Of a stretch of 64,000 nt of DNA, positions 1 to 8,802 are shown one piece after another. The stretch covers positions 30,905 to 94,904 of the forward strand of contig CAMVPA010000005.1 in NCBI GenBank assembly GCA_947169245.1, in the 5' to 3' direction. The DNA is from an uncultured Prevotellaceae bacterium (GTDB lineage: Bacteria > Bacteroidota > Bacteroidia > Bacteroidales > Bacteroidaceae). Both the position numbers and the translations under genes were made by a program. How positions within the stretch are numbered: position 1 is the first letter of the stretch; every line of letters begins with the position of its first letter. The notes beneath the pieces are model-generated. The model had not been told where the DNA came from, did no database searches, and worked only from the letters and a program-made list of their open reading frames with translations.

Positions 1-1
1 C

Positions 2-769
2 ACCATACCCGAACACGTGAAGATTATCGACCTAGCACAGGACTTTAGACTGACCCCCTCCAAACCTCCCCGAGGGGAGGCTTCCCCATCTTCTGTTCTC
101 CCCCTCGGGGGAGTTAGAGGGGGGTGGGTATATGGACTGCCTGAGATCAACAAGGAGTCCATTATGAAGGCACAGCACGTGGCCAACCCCGGCTGCTTCG
201 CCACGGCGATACAGCTCGGCCTGCTGCCCGCAGCCTACCTGAACCTGTTGAAGTACGATGTCAGTGTCAACGCCATCACAGGCTCAACGGGTGCCGGTCA
301 GAAGCCCGGTGCGACGACGCACTTCTCGTGGCGTAACAACAACCTGAGCATTTACAAGCCCTTCACCCACCAGCACCTGGCCGAGATACGGCAGTCGCTG
401 ACACAGGTGCAGGGCCACCTGGATGTCGACATCGACTTCATCCCCTACCGTGGCGACTTCGCCCGTGGCATCTTCTGTACGGAAGTCATCCGCACGAAGG
501 CACCTGCCGACGAGGTGATACAGGCCTACAAGGACTTCTATGCCGACGCTGCCTTCACGCACTACACCGACAAGCCCATCGACCTGAAGCAGGTGGTGAA
601 CACGAACAAGTGTCTTGTGCACATCGATGCTTTCGAGAACAAGCTGCTCGTCACCACCGCCATCGACAACCTGCTGAAGGGTGCCGTGGGTCAGGCTGTG
701 CAGAACATGAACATCATGTTCGGCATCGATGAGACGGCAGGCCTGCGGCTGAAGGCCTCAGCGTTCTAA
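2..769 (+). CDS. argC: N-acetyl-gamma-glutamyl-phosphate reductase, 5'-truncated by window edge
   Basis: ArgC reduces N-acyl-glutamyl phosphate to the semialdehyde, the third step of arginine synthesis. The frame is open to the left edge (codons from position 2 read TIPEHVKIIDL), so the GTG at 17 is internal and the N-terminal nucleotide-binding half is outside the window. The active-site segment 'ANPGCFATAIQLGLLP' with the catalytic Cys is present, as are 'GSTGAGQKPGATTHFSWR' and the C-terminal 'NLLKGAVGQAVQNMN' typical of ArgC. Relative to Bacteroides ArgC as I remember it, the link between 'KIIDLAQDFRL' and 'VYGLPEIN' is about 18 residues too long; the extra stretch is encoded by a GC-rich palindromic repeat (see 52-128). 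The frame is intact, so the protein may still work. In many relatives argG lies upstream. In an N-succinylornithine pathway, suggested by argF' at 23.2 kb, the substrate may carry a succinyl group. Confidence 0.95.
   Translation, partial: TIPEHVKIIDLAQDFRLTPSKPPRGEASPSSVLPLGGVRGGWVYGLPEINKESIMKAQHVANPGCFATAIQLGLLPAAYLNLLKYDVSVNAITGSTGAGQKPGATTHFSWRNNNLSIYKPFTHQHLAEIRQSLTQVQGHLDVDIDFIPYRGDFARGIFCTEVIRTKAPADEVIQAYKDFYADAAFTHYTDKPIDLKQVVNTNKCLVHIDAFENKLLVTTAIDNLLKGAVGQAVQNMNIMFGIDETAGLRLKASAF
52..128. repeat. In-frame double palindromic repeat inside argC
   Basis: Two GC-rich palindromes lie in tandem: CCTCCCCGAGGGGAGG followed about 17 nt later by CTCCCCCTCGGGGGAG. Both are enclosed by outer CCCCTC and GAGGGGG arms. 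The segment encodes a Pro/Gly/Ser-rich stretch absent from ArgC relatives I know. The same CCCCCTC...CTCCCCCGA(A)GGGGG style recurs inside the GH130 gene at 53864-53892, and a related CCCTCCCC/GGGGAGGG palindrome flanks the acyltransferase start at 41.3-41.4 kb. It looks like a short dispersed palindromic element that inserted without breaking the frame. Confidence 0.75.
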
Positions 770-817
770 GATGCATAAAGGTATCACAACCATGGGGAGG
801 CAGTTGTCGCTGTCTCC

Positions 818-1948
818 CTATTTTGTACGCTTCTCCGTAGGAGTGATGCCCTTGAACTTCTTGAAATTCCGATAGAAAGCACTGCTGGAGGTGAATCCCG
901 ACCTTGTCATTACATCATTGATTGAAAGCTCGGGACGGGCTTCAAGCAACTTTGACGCATAGTCAATGCGCTGGCTGTTGATGAAATCAGAGAACGAGGT
1001 GCCCATCTCCACGTTGATGGCGTGATAGATGTAGTTACGGTTGGTATGAAGCCGTACCGCCAAGTCGCTGACCTTCAAGTTAGGATACAGGAAGAGTTTC
1101 TCGTCGTTCACCAACATTCTGATTCTCTCAAGCAATTTGCTATCGGCACTTGTCTCCAAAGATTCAGGTTTCTGAAAGACCTCTTCGTCAATGTCCCGTA
1201 CTGAGAACTGCTGGTTCAGGCCCACGTGACCAATCAGTAGCAACAGTACTGAGAACAGCACTGCCGGAAAGGAGAGCGGATCAAGTTCGCCGACAAAGCG
1301 CTGACGCCCAATGATGTTAAAGACAAAAGCGACAAGCGACGTGACGGCGAAGAGAACCAGCAGCGTTTTTACACGGACAATCCTCTTTCCCTCAATATTC
1401 GAATAGTTTGACTCAACGACAGCGTTATAGGCTGTGATACGACTGAAGCCGAAGTACAGCACCAAGGGAATCTGGAGCGCAAACACAATCCTTACAACGA
1501 CATGGCAAAGGCCCTGCCACCAGGCAAGACCAGAAAGCGAGGCAAATTCGTTGCCATAGAGGTAACGCTGAACGAAAAAGGCTGTCTCCTGGTTATCCAT
1601 CAACAGATAGAGCAGTCCTACCGTCATGGCGCAAAGCAGTGACGGCGCCAGGCAGAGAGCCTGCCGCCAACGGTTGGGACGATACTCCGTCAGTTCTTCG
1701 ATATAGAGATAATAAATAGGGAAAACGGCTGGATTACAGAAACAATAGAACGTATCCGTCAGGGGAACCACTGCGGTCAGACGGTTGAAGTATACGCAAT
1801 GAGCCAGATAAAGCACCGTCGCCGTCACCATGAAAAGCAGCAAGCGCACCATCGCCAGATTCCGACTATCGTAGAGTCTCAGGGCAATCAGCACTGAGAG
1901 GACGCCGCATACTATCATTGGCAAAGAAGACATCATGACACCCATCAT
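818..1948 (-). CDS. AraC-family regulator with N-terminal multi-pass membrane domain
   Basis: The 376-residue protein has six or seven hydrophobic segments in residues 1-250, then a C-terminal AraC-type double helix-turn-helix (about residues 275-376), with 'LKVSDLAVRLHTNRNYIYHAIN' style first HTH and 'INDVMTRSGFTSSSAFYRNFKK' second HTH followed by 'GITPTEKR'. This architecture is common in Bacteroidota as membrane-tethered one-component regulators. The ligand is unknown. It is divergent from the secreted repeat protein at 2251, which is a plausible target. A TACTTTTG box on the minus strand (1954-1961) ends only 5 nt before the ATG, so either the mRNA is leaderless or an internal Met (codons 5 or 6) is used. 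Confidence 0.85.
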   Translation of the reverse strand: MMGVMMSSLPMIVCGVLSVLIALRLYDSRNLAMVRLLLFMVTATVLYLAHCVYFNRLTAVVPLTDTFYCFCNPAVFPIYYLYIEELTEYRPNRWRQALCLAPSLLCAMTVGLLYLLMDNQETAFFVQRYLYGNEFASLSGLAWWQGLCHVVVRIVFALQIPLVLYFGFSRITAYNAVVESNYSNIEGKRIVRVKTLLVLFAVTSLVAFVFNIIGRQRFVGELDPLSFPAVLFSVLLLLIGHVGLNQQFSVRDIDEEVFQKPESLETSADSKLLERIRMLVNDEKLFLYPNLKVSDLAVRLHTNRNYIYHAINVEMGTSFSDFINSQRIDYASKLLEARPELSINDVMTRSGFTSSSAFYRNFKKFKGITPTEKRTK

Positions 1949-1953
1949 GGCTA

Positions 1954-1961
1954 CAAAAGTA
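1954..1961 (-). promoter_or_regulatory. -7 box (TACTTTTG) for the AraC-type gene
   Basis: The minus strand reads TACTTTTG, matching the Bacteroidota TAnnTTTG -7 element, 5 nt upstream of the annotated ATG. No convincing -33 TTTG was found. Confidence 0.5.
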
Positions 1962-2194
1962 GTGCTTATTCCTCAATTACGCAAAGAAAAAGGAGGAAAA
2001 AGGCTCATTTGAACAGAAAAAAGGCTAAAAGTGTATCTCGACACCCTTCGTTTCGCAAAAAAGCCGATGGAATCAGGCCTTTTTAGGCTCGTCTCTGCAT
2101 ATTTGGGAATCCCCCCGACCGAACGGGAGTAAGAAATTGCGAATTCGGGAAAAGATTCTGCGAAAAAGGGAGCCCTGCTCTGTACTTTTCCCAC

Positions 2195-2202
2195 TAACTT
2201 TG
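2195..2202 (+). promoter_or_regulatory. -7 box (TAACTTTG) upstream of the repeat protein
   Basis: TAACTTTG matches TAnnTTTG and lies 48 nt upstream of the ATG at 2251. The rest of the 302-nt divergent intergenic region (1949-2250) holds A-rich stretches and no other feature I can name. Confidence 0.6.
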
Positions 2203-2250
2203 TAGTCAGTTATCGCGCAAAAGCAGATTCACAAACCAAACAATAGCATT

Positions 2251-5200
2251 ATGAAGAAAAAGTACCAACTGTTATTACTCTTGCTGCTAACCGCCTCTGT
2301 CTGTACATGGGCACAAGGCTCAACATGGCAGACTGCCATCGCAATCAACAACGGTGGCACTGGCAGCAGTACGCTGAACGACAAAGCAGGTGAAGCCTGG
2401 TTCAAAATTGAAGTGCCCGAGGAGGGCAAGGTCGTCATCACCGAGACATTAAGCGAGGACCTCGGCCTGTATAGCGTCGTCTTATGCTGGGTGGACAACG
2501 CAGGCAGTGTCAAGGACCGCAACACCCTGGGGTATTATATAGGTAGCGGGAAAACGTTGGAAGTGACCAACGTTGGCAAAGGCACCTATTATATCCGAGC
2601 ACAGCGATCGGGCGGCAAGGGCACAGTGACCATTGCCTACCAGTTCACGGCCAGTCCATACGCCAACGATGCCGAGCCTAATGACCAGGAAGGATCAGGA
2701 GCTGTGCTGAAAAGTGGCGAGACGGTTCAGGGCCGGTTGGGTTATGTCGACGCCAAAGACTACCTCGACAACGACGACTGGTATAAGATTGTGGTGACGC
2801 AGGACGGACGTATCGACCTGACGTTCAACGCCGAGGAAGCATACGGTCTGGAGCTGTATAGCATGTCTATCTACAGATTCAAGGAGAGCGACGGTTCATA
2901 TCCCCACCGTCAGACCAAAGGATACTATTTCAGTAATGGCACGCTCACCGTCACCGATGTTGGCGTAGGAACCTACTATGTCAAGCTGCAACGCACCGGC
3001 GGGCACGGCGGCTACACACTGAAATACGACTTCACCGCCAACACCTATGACAACGACAGCGAGCCTAACGACGAGTTGGGACAGGGTAGCGAGATTGCCA
3101 TCGGCCAGACCGTTCAGGGACATCTGGGCTACCTTGACGACCAAAACCACACTGACAATAACGACTGTTACAAGATCGTGGTGCCGAAGGACGGACGCAT
3201 TGACTTGACGTTCGATTGCGACCAGACCTACGAACTGGGCCTGTACACTATCTCCATTTACAGGTTCAAGGAGAGCGACGGCTCTTATCCCCACCGGCAG
3301 ACCGAAGGCTACTATCTCAAGAAAGGCACGCTCACTGTCACCAATGCAGGCGTAGGAACATACTATATCAAACTGCAACGCACCGGCGGGCACGGCGGCT
3401 ACACGCTGAACTACGCCTTCACCCCCTGTAGCCATGGCAACGACAGCGAGCCTAACGACGAGGCAGGACAGGGCGACGAGATCGCCGTCGGGCAGAGCAT
3501 TCAAGGGCATTTGGGCTACCTCGATGCAAACGACTACACAGACAACCACGACTGGTACAAGATAGTGGTGCCACAAGACGGACGCCTGCAGATGGTCTTC
3601 GACTGCGACCAGACTTATGGTTTGGAACTATACAGTGTGTCCATCCATCGGTTCAAAGAGGAAAATGGCACATTCGACCATCGGTCGACAAAGGGCTATT
3701 ATCTCAAGAACGACACGCTCACCATCAACGATGCTGGCGCCGGAACCTACTACATCCATCTGCAGCGCTCCGGCGGACATGGCGGCTACAAGCTGAGATA
3801 CATATTTGCACCCAACCGCTACCAGAACGACACAGAGTCGAACGAAAAGCTTGAGGAGGTCAAGCAGACCATCGCTGCAAACAGCACCATAACAGGTCAT
3901 CTGGGCTACGTTGACGACAAGGGCAAACTCGACGGCCACGACTGGTTCCGCCTTGATACGGAGAAGGCCAGTCTGCTTTCTGTCACCGTTGAGCCCGACC
4001 CCTCCTCAACGTTGGAGTTATATGCTGCCTACATCGTCAGCGTGAAGGGTGACAAAGTGACCACCCTAACCACCAAGGGCTACTACCTCCACGACGCCCT
4101 GACACTGTCGGTGGGCAATGTGGAGGATGGCGTTGACTACTATCTGCACTTACAGCATAGCGGCGGTCACGGCGGTTACACAGTCCGCTACGGCGCACCC
4201 GAGCGCTTTGAGGGTTCTGAGATACGCATTGCCTACTTAGGCCGCAGCACCACACGCCTCGGCATACCCAGTCCCTACGAAGTCAAGGTGGAAAACATCG
4301 GCAGCGGCAACACAGGCAGCTTCTTCGTGGCCATTCCTGCAACGCCCGACATCGAGTTCCTCCGTGCAGAGATACCCACCGAGAACGGCGTGATGAAAGT
4401 TGACCGCGAAGACTTTGCCATCTACGACAGCGAGGAAGGCGACTGCGCCGTCTTCATGGTACCCAACCTGCCTCCTTTCGAGAGTTACTCTTTCACGGTC
4501 TACATGCAGGGGCGCGTGGGCAGTACATCGCGCAGTGAACTTCCCATCTATGCCGTTCCCATTAATAAGAAGGGACAATCGCTGCTCGGAGCGCTGAAGA
4601 GTTCCACGAAGAAGGTACAGGACAACTTTGAATGGACTGCTGTGGGTGAGGATGGCATCACCGTGGCAACTGTCGATGCCTTCATTGACGCATTCATCTT
4701 CGACGAGAAAGACCGTCAGCAGTTAGGTCAGGCCATCGGCGAAGTGGAACACGGTTACAGGTCCAGCTACCGTGCACCGGTGGCTCACCCCGTGATACAC
4801 TACACCAAGAAGGTCGTTGACCAAGTGAACCCCGTCATGGCTATCCCCAACGCCCTTATGGCCTCTGGAAAGATTGCCAACAGCCTGGTCACCGCCCTGC
4901 GCCGCAAGATATGGCTTTGGATATACAAAGACCTGGGCTACGTACAGGACGAACCTCAGGTCATGGACGGCCGCACGGGTGTTGACGGCATCGTCCGTTC
5001 ATGGGACCCCAACGAGATGATCGGTCCGAAGGGCGTCGGCGACGAGCACTATCTTGGCGAGACCCGCACCATGGACTACCGCATCCTCTTTGAGAATAAG
5101 GCGGAAGCCACCGACAACGCCTACCGCATCCGCATCAGCGATGAGCTTGACGAGAACGTGTTCGACGTCTCGACCGTCCGCTTCGGAGAGAGCAGCCATG

Positions 5201-5856
5201 AGGGCACCGAATACAACTGGAGGATGAAGCGCGAGGGCAACAAACTGTCGTGGGACATCGAGGGCATTGAGCTGCCGCCAAATGTGAATGCACCAGAAGG
5301 CGAGGGCTATGTCAGCTTCTCGGTCGACTTGAAGCCTGGGCTGAAGAACGGCACACAGATTAAGAACAAGGCGGCCATCATCTTCGACTACAACGAGACG
5401 ATTGAGACCAACGAGTTTGTCAACACCCTCGACCTCGAGGCTCCTGTCTCGCAAAACGGTAAGGCCAGCTACAAGGACGGCAAGGCTTCCGTATCATGCT
5501 ATGCCACCGACAGCGGTTCCGGTGTGAGCCACTACTTGTTCTACACCTCTCTTAATAACGGTGAAGACTACGAGTACCTGGGACAGAACGTGGAGCCCTA
5601 CATCACCTTCGATGCGAAGCCAGGCACCATCTATACGATTAGTGTACTGGCCGTCGACAATGTAGGCAACGTTGAAGAGACGACACATGCCACACTGACC
5701 TTCGATCCGACTGCCGTCAACGACGTCCGCTTCGACGCCCGTCCGACGACAACGGCCGTTTTCACTGTTGACGGCCGGAAAGTGATTACAGGCGCTGACG
5801 GCAGGCTGCCAAGAGGCATCTACATCATCGGCAACAGAAAGGTTGTGGTGAAATAA
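2251..5856 (+). CDS. Secreted repeat protein with tandem PPC-like domains and C-terminal sorting-type tail
   Basis: The 1201-residue protein starts with a signal peptide (MKKKYQLLLLLLLTASVCTWAQ). Residues about 30-650 hold five tandem copies of a roughly 125-residue beta-rich module resembling bacterial pre-peptidase (PPC) domains, each with 'NDxEPND', 'GHLGYxD', 'DWYKIVV' and 'GTYYxxLQRxGGHGGY'. Middle copies are very similar at DNA level, which suggests recent duplication. Next come an IPT/CARDB-like segment, a DUF7619-like block with 'SWDPNEMIGPKGVG', an Ig-like segment, and a C-terminal 'VDGRKVITG...RGIYIIGNRKVVVK', resembling a T9SS-type or related sorting tail in Prevotella secreted proteins. 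No catalytic motif was recognised; it may be an adhesin or surface scaffold. The divergent AraC-type gene may control it. Confidence 0.8.
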   Translation: MKKKYQLLLLLLLTASVCTWAQGSTWQTAIAINNGGTGSSTLNDKAGEAWFKIEVPEEGKVVITETLSEDLGLYSVVLCWVDNAGSVKDRNTLGYYIGSGKTLEVTNVGKGTYYIRAQRSGGKGTVTIAYQFTASPYANDAEPNDQEGSGAVLKSGETVQGRLGYVDAKDYLDNDDWYKIVVTQDGRIDLTFNAEEAYGLELYSMSIYRFKESDGSYPHRQTKGYYFSNGTLTVTDVGVGTYYVKLQRTGGHGGYTLKYDFTANTYDNDSEPNDELGQGSEIAIGQTVQGHLGYLDDQNHTDNNDCYKIVVPKDGRIDLTFDCDQTYELGLYTISIYRFKESDGSYPHRQTEGYYLKKGTLTVTNAGVGTYYIKLQRTGGHGGYTLNYAFTPCSHGNDSEPNDEAGQGDEIAVGQSIQGHLGYLDANDYTDNHDWYKIVVPQDGRLQMVFDCDQTYGLELYSVSIHRFKEENGTFDHRSTKGYYLKNDTLTINDAGAGTYYIHLQRSGGHGGYKLRYIFAPNRYQNDTESNEKLEEVKQTIAANSTITGHLGYVDDKGKLDGHDWFRLDTEKASLLSVTVEPDPSSTLELYAAYIVSVKGDKVTTLTTKGYYLHDALTLSVGNVEDGVDYYLHLQHSGGHGGYTVRYGAPERFEGSEIRIAYLGRSTTRLGIPSPYEVKVENIGSGNTGSFFVAIPATPDIEFLRAEIPTENGVMKVDREDFAIYDSEEGDCAVFMVPNLPPFESYSFTVYMQGRVGSTSRSELPIYAVPINKKGQSLLGALKSSTKKVQDNFEWTAVGEDGITVATVDAFIDAFIFDEKDRQQLGQAIGEVEHGYRSSYRAPVAHPVIHYTKKVVDQVNPVMAIPNALMASGKIANSLVTALRRKIWLWIYKDLGYVQDEPQVMDGRTGVDGIVRSWDPNEMIGPKGVGDEHYLGETRTMDYRILFENKAEATDNAYRIRISDELDENVFDVSTVRFGESSHEGTEYNWRMKREGNKLSWDIEGIELPPNVNAPEGEGYVSFSVDLKPGLKNGTQIKNKAAIIFDYNETIETNEFVNTLDLEAPVSQNGKASYKDGKASVSCYATDSGSGVSHYLFYTSLNNGEDYEYLGQNVEPYITFDAKPGTIYTISVLAVDNVGNVEETTHATLTFDPTAVNDVRFDARPTTTAVFTVDGRKVITGADGRLPRGIYIIGNRKVVVK

Positions 5857-6032
5857 CAGAAGAAGAAACTGCAAGGAATCGCGGGGGGACGTGCTTGACT
5901 GCACATCCCCCTTCTTCAGTATACAGGGCGAAAACCTGCGGAAGACGACAGGTTGAAGGGAAAAGGAGGCTAGTTGAAGACGGTTTATGCAAAAATGTGG
6001 GGGAAATGTTACGATTTGTCATTTTTTTGCCG

Positions 6033-6040
6033 TAATTTTG
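6033..6040 (+). promoter_or_regulatory. -7 box (TAATTTTG) for argD
   Basis: TAATTTTG matches TAnnTTTG. It lies 50 nt before the ATG at 6091 and downstream of the longer possible start at 5974, which supports the 6091 start. The -33 element is weak. Confidence 0.6.
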
Positions 6041-6090
6041 CACCCGATTATCTGAATAGAGAAGAAAAAGGCAAAAAAGCAGAGATAGAA

Positions 6091-7227
6091 ATGAAACTGT
6101 TTGACGTATATCCGCTCTTCGACGTGAACATCGTCAAGGGCAAAGGCTGTAAGGTGTGGGACGACAAAGGCCAGGAGTATCTGGACCTCTATGGCGGACA
6201 CGCTGTCATCTCCATCGGCCACTCGCACCCGCACTATATCGAAAAGGTGACGGAGCAGCTCCAGAAGATTGGGTTCTACTCGAACTCTGTGATTAACAAG
6301 CTTCAGGTGGAGCTGGCCGAAAGGCTGGGCAAGATCAGCGGCTACGACGATTACCAGCTGTTCCTCATCAACAGCGGAGCCGAGGCCAACGAGAACGCGC
6401 TGAAGCTGGCGTCGTTTAAGACGGGCAAAACGCGTGTGCTCTCTTGTGAGAAAGCATTCCACGGACGGACGTCGCTGGCGGTGGAGGTAACCAACAATAA
6501 GAAAATCGTGGCTCCCATCAACGACAACCACCACGCCCGCTTCCTGCCGCTGAACGACCTGGAGCCGTGGGTACGCGAACTGTCAAAGGGCGGTGTGGCT
6601 GCCGTCATCCTCGAGTGCATCCAGGGTGTAGGCGGTATCCAGATGGCCACGCCGGAGTTCGCCCAGGGACTGGCCTACGCCTGCAAGCGCTACGGCGCTG
6701 TACTGATTTGCGACGAGATACAGTGCGGCTATGGCCGAAGCGGCAAGTTCTTTGCCCACCAGTGGTTAGGCATCAAGCCCGATATTATCACCGTGGCCAA
6801 GGGCATCGCCAACGGTTTCCCGATGGGCGGTGTGCTGATATCGCCTGAGTTTGAGCCTGTCTACGGACAGTTAGGCACGACGTTCGGCGGTAACCATCTG
6901 GCCTGTGCAGCTGCACTGGCTGTACTCGACGTGTTCGAGGGAGAAGGACTGGTGGAGAATGCCCGCGTGATAGGCGACTACCTGATGGAGGGCATCCGCG
7001 GCATTGGCAGCTCGCACATCAAGGAGGTGCGCGGCCGCGGATTGATGATCGGTATCGAGCTGGACATGCCGCACAAGATGGTACGTAAGCCCCTCATCAA
7101 ACATGAGCACTGTTTCACAGGCTGTGCGGGAGAGAACATCCTGCGCCTGCTGCCGCCTCTGTGTCTCACAAAAGCAGAAGCCGACGACTTCATCGAAAGG
7201 CTGATTAGAGTACAACCCGAAGAATGA
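6091..7227 (+). CDS. argD: Acetylornithine/succinylornithine aminotransferase
   Basis: A class-III PLP aminotransferase that converts N-acylglutamate semialdehyde to N-acylornithine in arginine synthesis. The start at 6091 (MKLFDVYPLFDV) gives 378 residues, the usual family length; a longer frame to 5974 crosses the likely promoter and is rejected. Visible motifs are 'YLDLYGGHAVISIGHSHP', 'NSGAEANENALKLA', the Asp of 'LICDEIQCGYGRSG' that contacts the PLP ring, and the Schiff-base Lys about residue 237 in 'ITVAKGIANGFPMGG'. proC follows after 10 nt, so the two are probably co-transcribed. The acyl group may be succinyl in this lineage. Confidence 0.95.
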   Translation: MKLFDVYPLFDVNIVKGKGCKVWDDKGQEYLDLYGGHAVISIGHSHPHYIEKVTEQLQKIGFYSNSVINKLQVELAERLGKISGYDDYQLFLINSGAEANENALKLASFKTGKTRVLSCEKAFHGRTSLAVEVTNNKKIVAPINDNHHARFLPLNDLEPWVRELSKGGVAAVILECIQGVGGIQMATPEFAQGLAYACKRYGAVLICDEIQCGYGRSGKFFAHQWLGIKPDIITVAKGIANGFPMGGVLISPEFEPVYGQLGTTFGGNHLACAAALAVLDVFEGEGLVENARVIGDYLMEGIRGIGSSHIKEVRGRGLMIGIELDMPHKMVRKPLIKHEHCFTGCAGENILRLLPPLCLTKAEADDFIERLIRVQPEE

Positions 7228-7237
7228 ACAAATAATA

Positions 7238-8020
7238 ATGAAGATAGCAGTGATTGGCGCTGGTGCCATGGGTGGCGCCACCGTCGAAGGCCTCATCAAA
7301 GGCCAGACATTTAAGAACGAGGACATCACTGTCAGCGACCCGTCGCAGGCAGTGCTCGACAAGTTTGCAAAGACAGGCGTGTCGGTGACAACCGACAACA
7401 AACTGGCCGCCGACACCGCCGACGTGGTTTGCGTGGTCGTCAAGCCGTGGCTCGTGGAACGTGTTCTGAAAGACATTGTCCCGGAGCTGAACCCGCAGAA
7501 GCAGATACTGATTGTCATCGCTGCCGGCGTCAAGTCGGCAAGCATACAAGAATGGTTGGGCACACAGTGTCCGCCGTTGTTCCTCGTGATTCCCAACATT
7601 GCCATCGCCGAGATGGCATCGATGACGTTTATCGTGCCGACGGCTGCAGCAACGCCACAGCACAGCGAACTGGTGAAGCGGATTTTCGACGAGATGGGCA
7701 ACACGCTCATCACCGACGAGGCTCATCTGGCTGCTGGCACGACACTGGCCTCCTGCGGCATCGCCTATGCCATGCGTTATATCCGTGCAGCGGCAGAAGG
7801 TGGTGTGGAGCTCGGCTTCAAGGCCGACGATGCGAAGGCTATTGTCATGCAGACGATGAAGGGCGCCGTGGAACTGCTGGAAGCCAGCGGCCTGCACCCC
7901 GAAGCCGCCATCGACCTGGTGACGACACCCGGTGGCGTCACCATCAAGGGTCTGAACGAGATGGAACATGCGGGCTTCACCAGCGCCGTCATCCGCGGAC
8001 TGAAGGCGGGAGCGAAATAA
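7238..8020 (+). CDS. proC: Pyrroline-5-carboxylate reductase
   Basis: Catalyses the last step of proline synthesis, NAD(P)H reduction of 1-pyrroline-5-carboxylate. The 260-residue protein begins with the Rossmann motif 'MKIAVIGAGAMGGA', has 'CVVVKPWLV' in the nucleotide-binding domain, and ends with the dimer-domain signature 'DLVTTPGGVTIKGLNEME' characteristic of ProC. It lies 10 nt after argD and on the same strand as proB and proA further on, so arginine and proline genes are interleaved here. Confidence 0.96.
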   Translation: MKIAVIGAGAMGGATVEGLIKGQTFKNEDITVSDPSQAVLDKFAKTGVSVTTDNKLAADTADVVCVVVKPWLVERVLKDIVPELNPQKQILIVIAAGVKSASIQEWLGTQCPPLFLVIPNIAIAEMASMTFIVPTAAATPQHSELVKRIFDEMGNTLITDEAHLAAGTTLASCGIAYAMRYIRAAAEGGVELGFKADDAKAIVMQTMKGAVELLEASGLHPEAAIDLVTTPGGVTIKGLNEMEHAGFTSAVIRGLKAGAK

Positions 8021-8044
8021 TGGGTGATAGGTGATGGGTGATGA
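8020..8044. repeat. Degenerate tandem repeat (GGTGATG units)
   Basis: Three to four degenerate 7-8 nt units, GGTGATAGGTGATGGGTGAT, fill almost the whole 27-nt gap between convergent proC and the M15 peptidase gene. It is one of several different short tandem-repeat families at gene junctions in this window. Confidence 0.6.
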
Positions 8045-8047
8045 GAG

Positions 8048-8698
8048 CTACCACTCGAAGTGCTGATAATCCTGATGTGATCGCCAGGCACCTCCCCATT
8101 GGAAACCGTTCTCGGTAAACAGACGGTAGGCCAGGTCACGCTTGGTTATCTTATAACGGAACCGACGGCTACGGTCAACGTAGGGTGTCGCCGTGGCAGG
8201 TTGCAAAAAGAGCGTTCCGTCCTTGCGCCGTCTCACATAGGGATTGTATAGCGTATTCAGGTCGACGGCCAGACCCAGCGAGTGCTTTGACAGCTTCTGA
8301 CTGCCCGCTATGTTGCGATAGCAGAAACAGGACGTGTTATTATCGCGCATTTGCCGCTCGTCGTCGGCATCATAGACATCTGGTAGCACCATGCGTTGGA
8401 TGGGATAGCGGGCCTCGTAGAGCTGTCGGAAGATGCTGACGAGCTTCTCGGCAATCAGCTTGTTGCAGACCATCTCACCCTGATGAGTACGGTTGTCGTA
8501 GTCCCAGTGAAGGACACGCAGATAGCGCAGGTCGTCACGTGAGATATTCGGATTGGGCTTATAGGTCTTGCCTTGCATCTGTGTCCAGACACTGTCAGGA
8601 ATGGGCATGGCAACAAAGTCGGAGGCAGGCTGTTGGCCGTTAGCTGTCAGCCAAAGACCAAAGGCCAATATGAGCGAAAGTAATAATCGTTTCATCAT
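8048..8698 (-). CDS. M15-family zinc peptidase, secreted
   Basis: The 216-residue protein has a signal peptide (MMKRLLLSLILAFGLWLTANG). It matches the M15 peptidase fold (D-Ala-D-Ala carboxypeptidase or L-Ala-D-Glu peptidase type). The zinc motif 'SKHSLGLAVDLNTLYNPYV' supplies His and Asp ligands, and the C-terminal 'DYQHFEW' supplies the third His. It probably trims periplasmic peptidoglycan peptides; the exact bond cannot be read from sequence. It is convergent with proC and divergent from the XRE-cupin gene. Confidence 0.85.
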   Translation of the reverse strand: MMKRLLLSLILAFGLWLTANGQQPASDFVAMPIPDSVWTQMQGKTYKPNPNISRDDLRYLRVLHWDYDNRTHQGEMVCNKLIAEKLVSIFRQLYEARYPIQRMVLPDVYDADDERQMRDNNTSCFCYRNIAGSQKLSKHSLGLAVDLNTLYNPYVRRRKDGTLFLQPATATPYVDRSRRFRYKITKRDLAYRLFTENGFQWGGAWRSHQDYQHFEW

Positions 8699-8715
8699 TT
8701 ACACGTTTGAAGGGG

Positions 8716-8775
8716 CAAAGATAGAAAAAAAACTGGAAATAGAGTAACGTATTCGGAAATAAATGCGTACTTTTG
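8716..8775. promoter_or_regulatory. Divergent promoter pair
   Basis: A minus-strand TATCTTTG at 8716-8723 serves the M15 gene (ATG at 8698). A plus-strand TACTTTTG at 8768-8775 serves the XRE-cupin gene (ATG at 8803). Both match TAnnTTTG. Confidence 0.6.
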
Positions 8776-8802
8776 CGACAGAATTCTAACAAACAGAGAT
8801 AT

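Noticed and set aside
5974..6090. N-terminal extension of ArgD
   Set aside because: It covers the TAATTTTG promoter box and is unconserved; start set at 6091.
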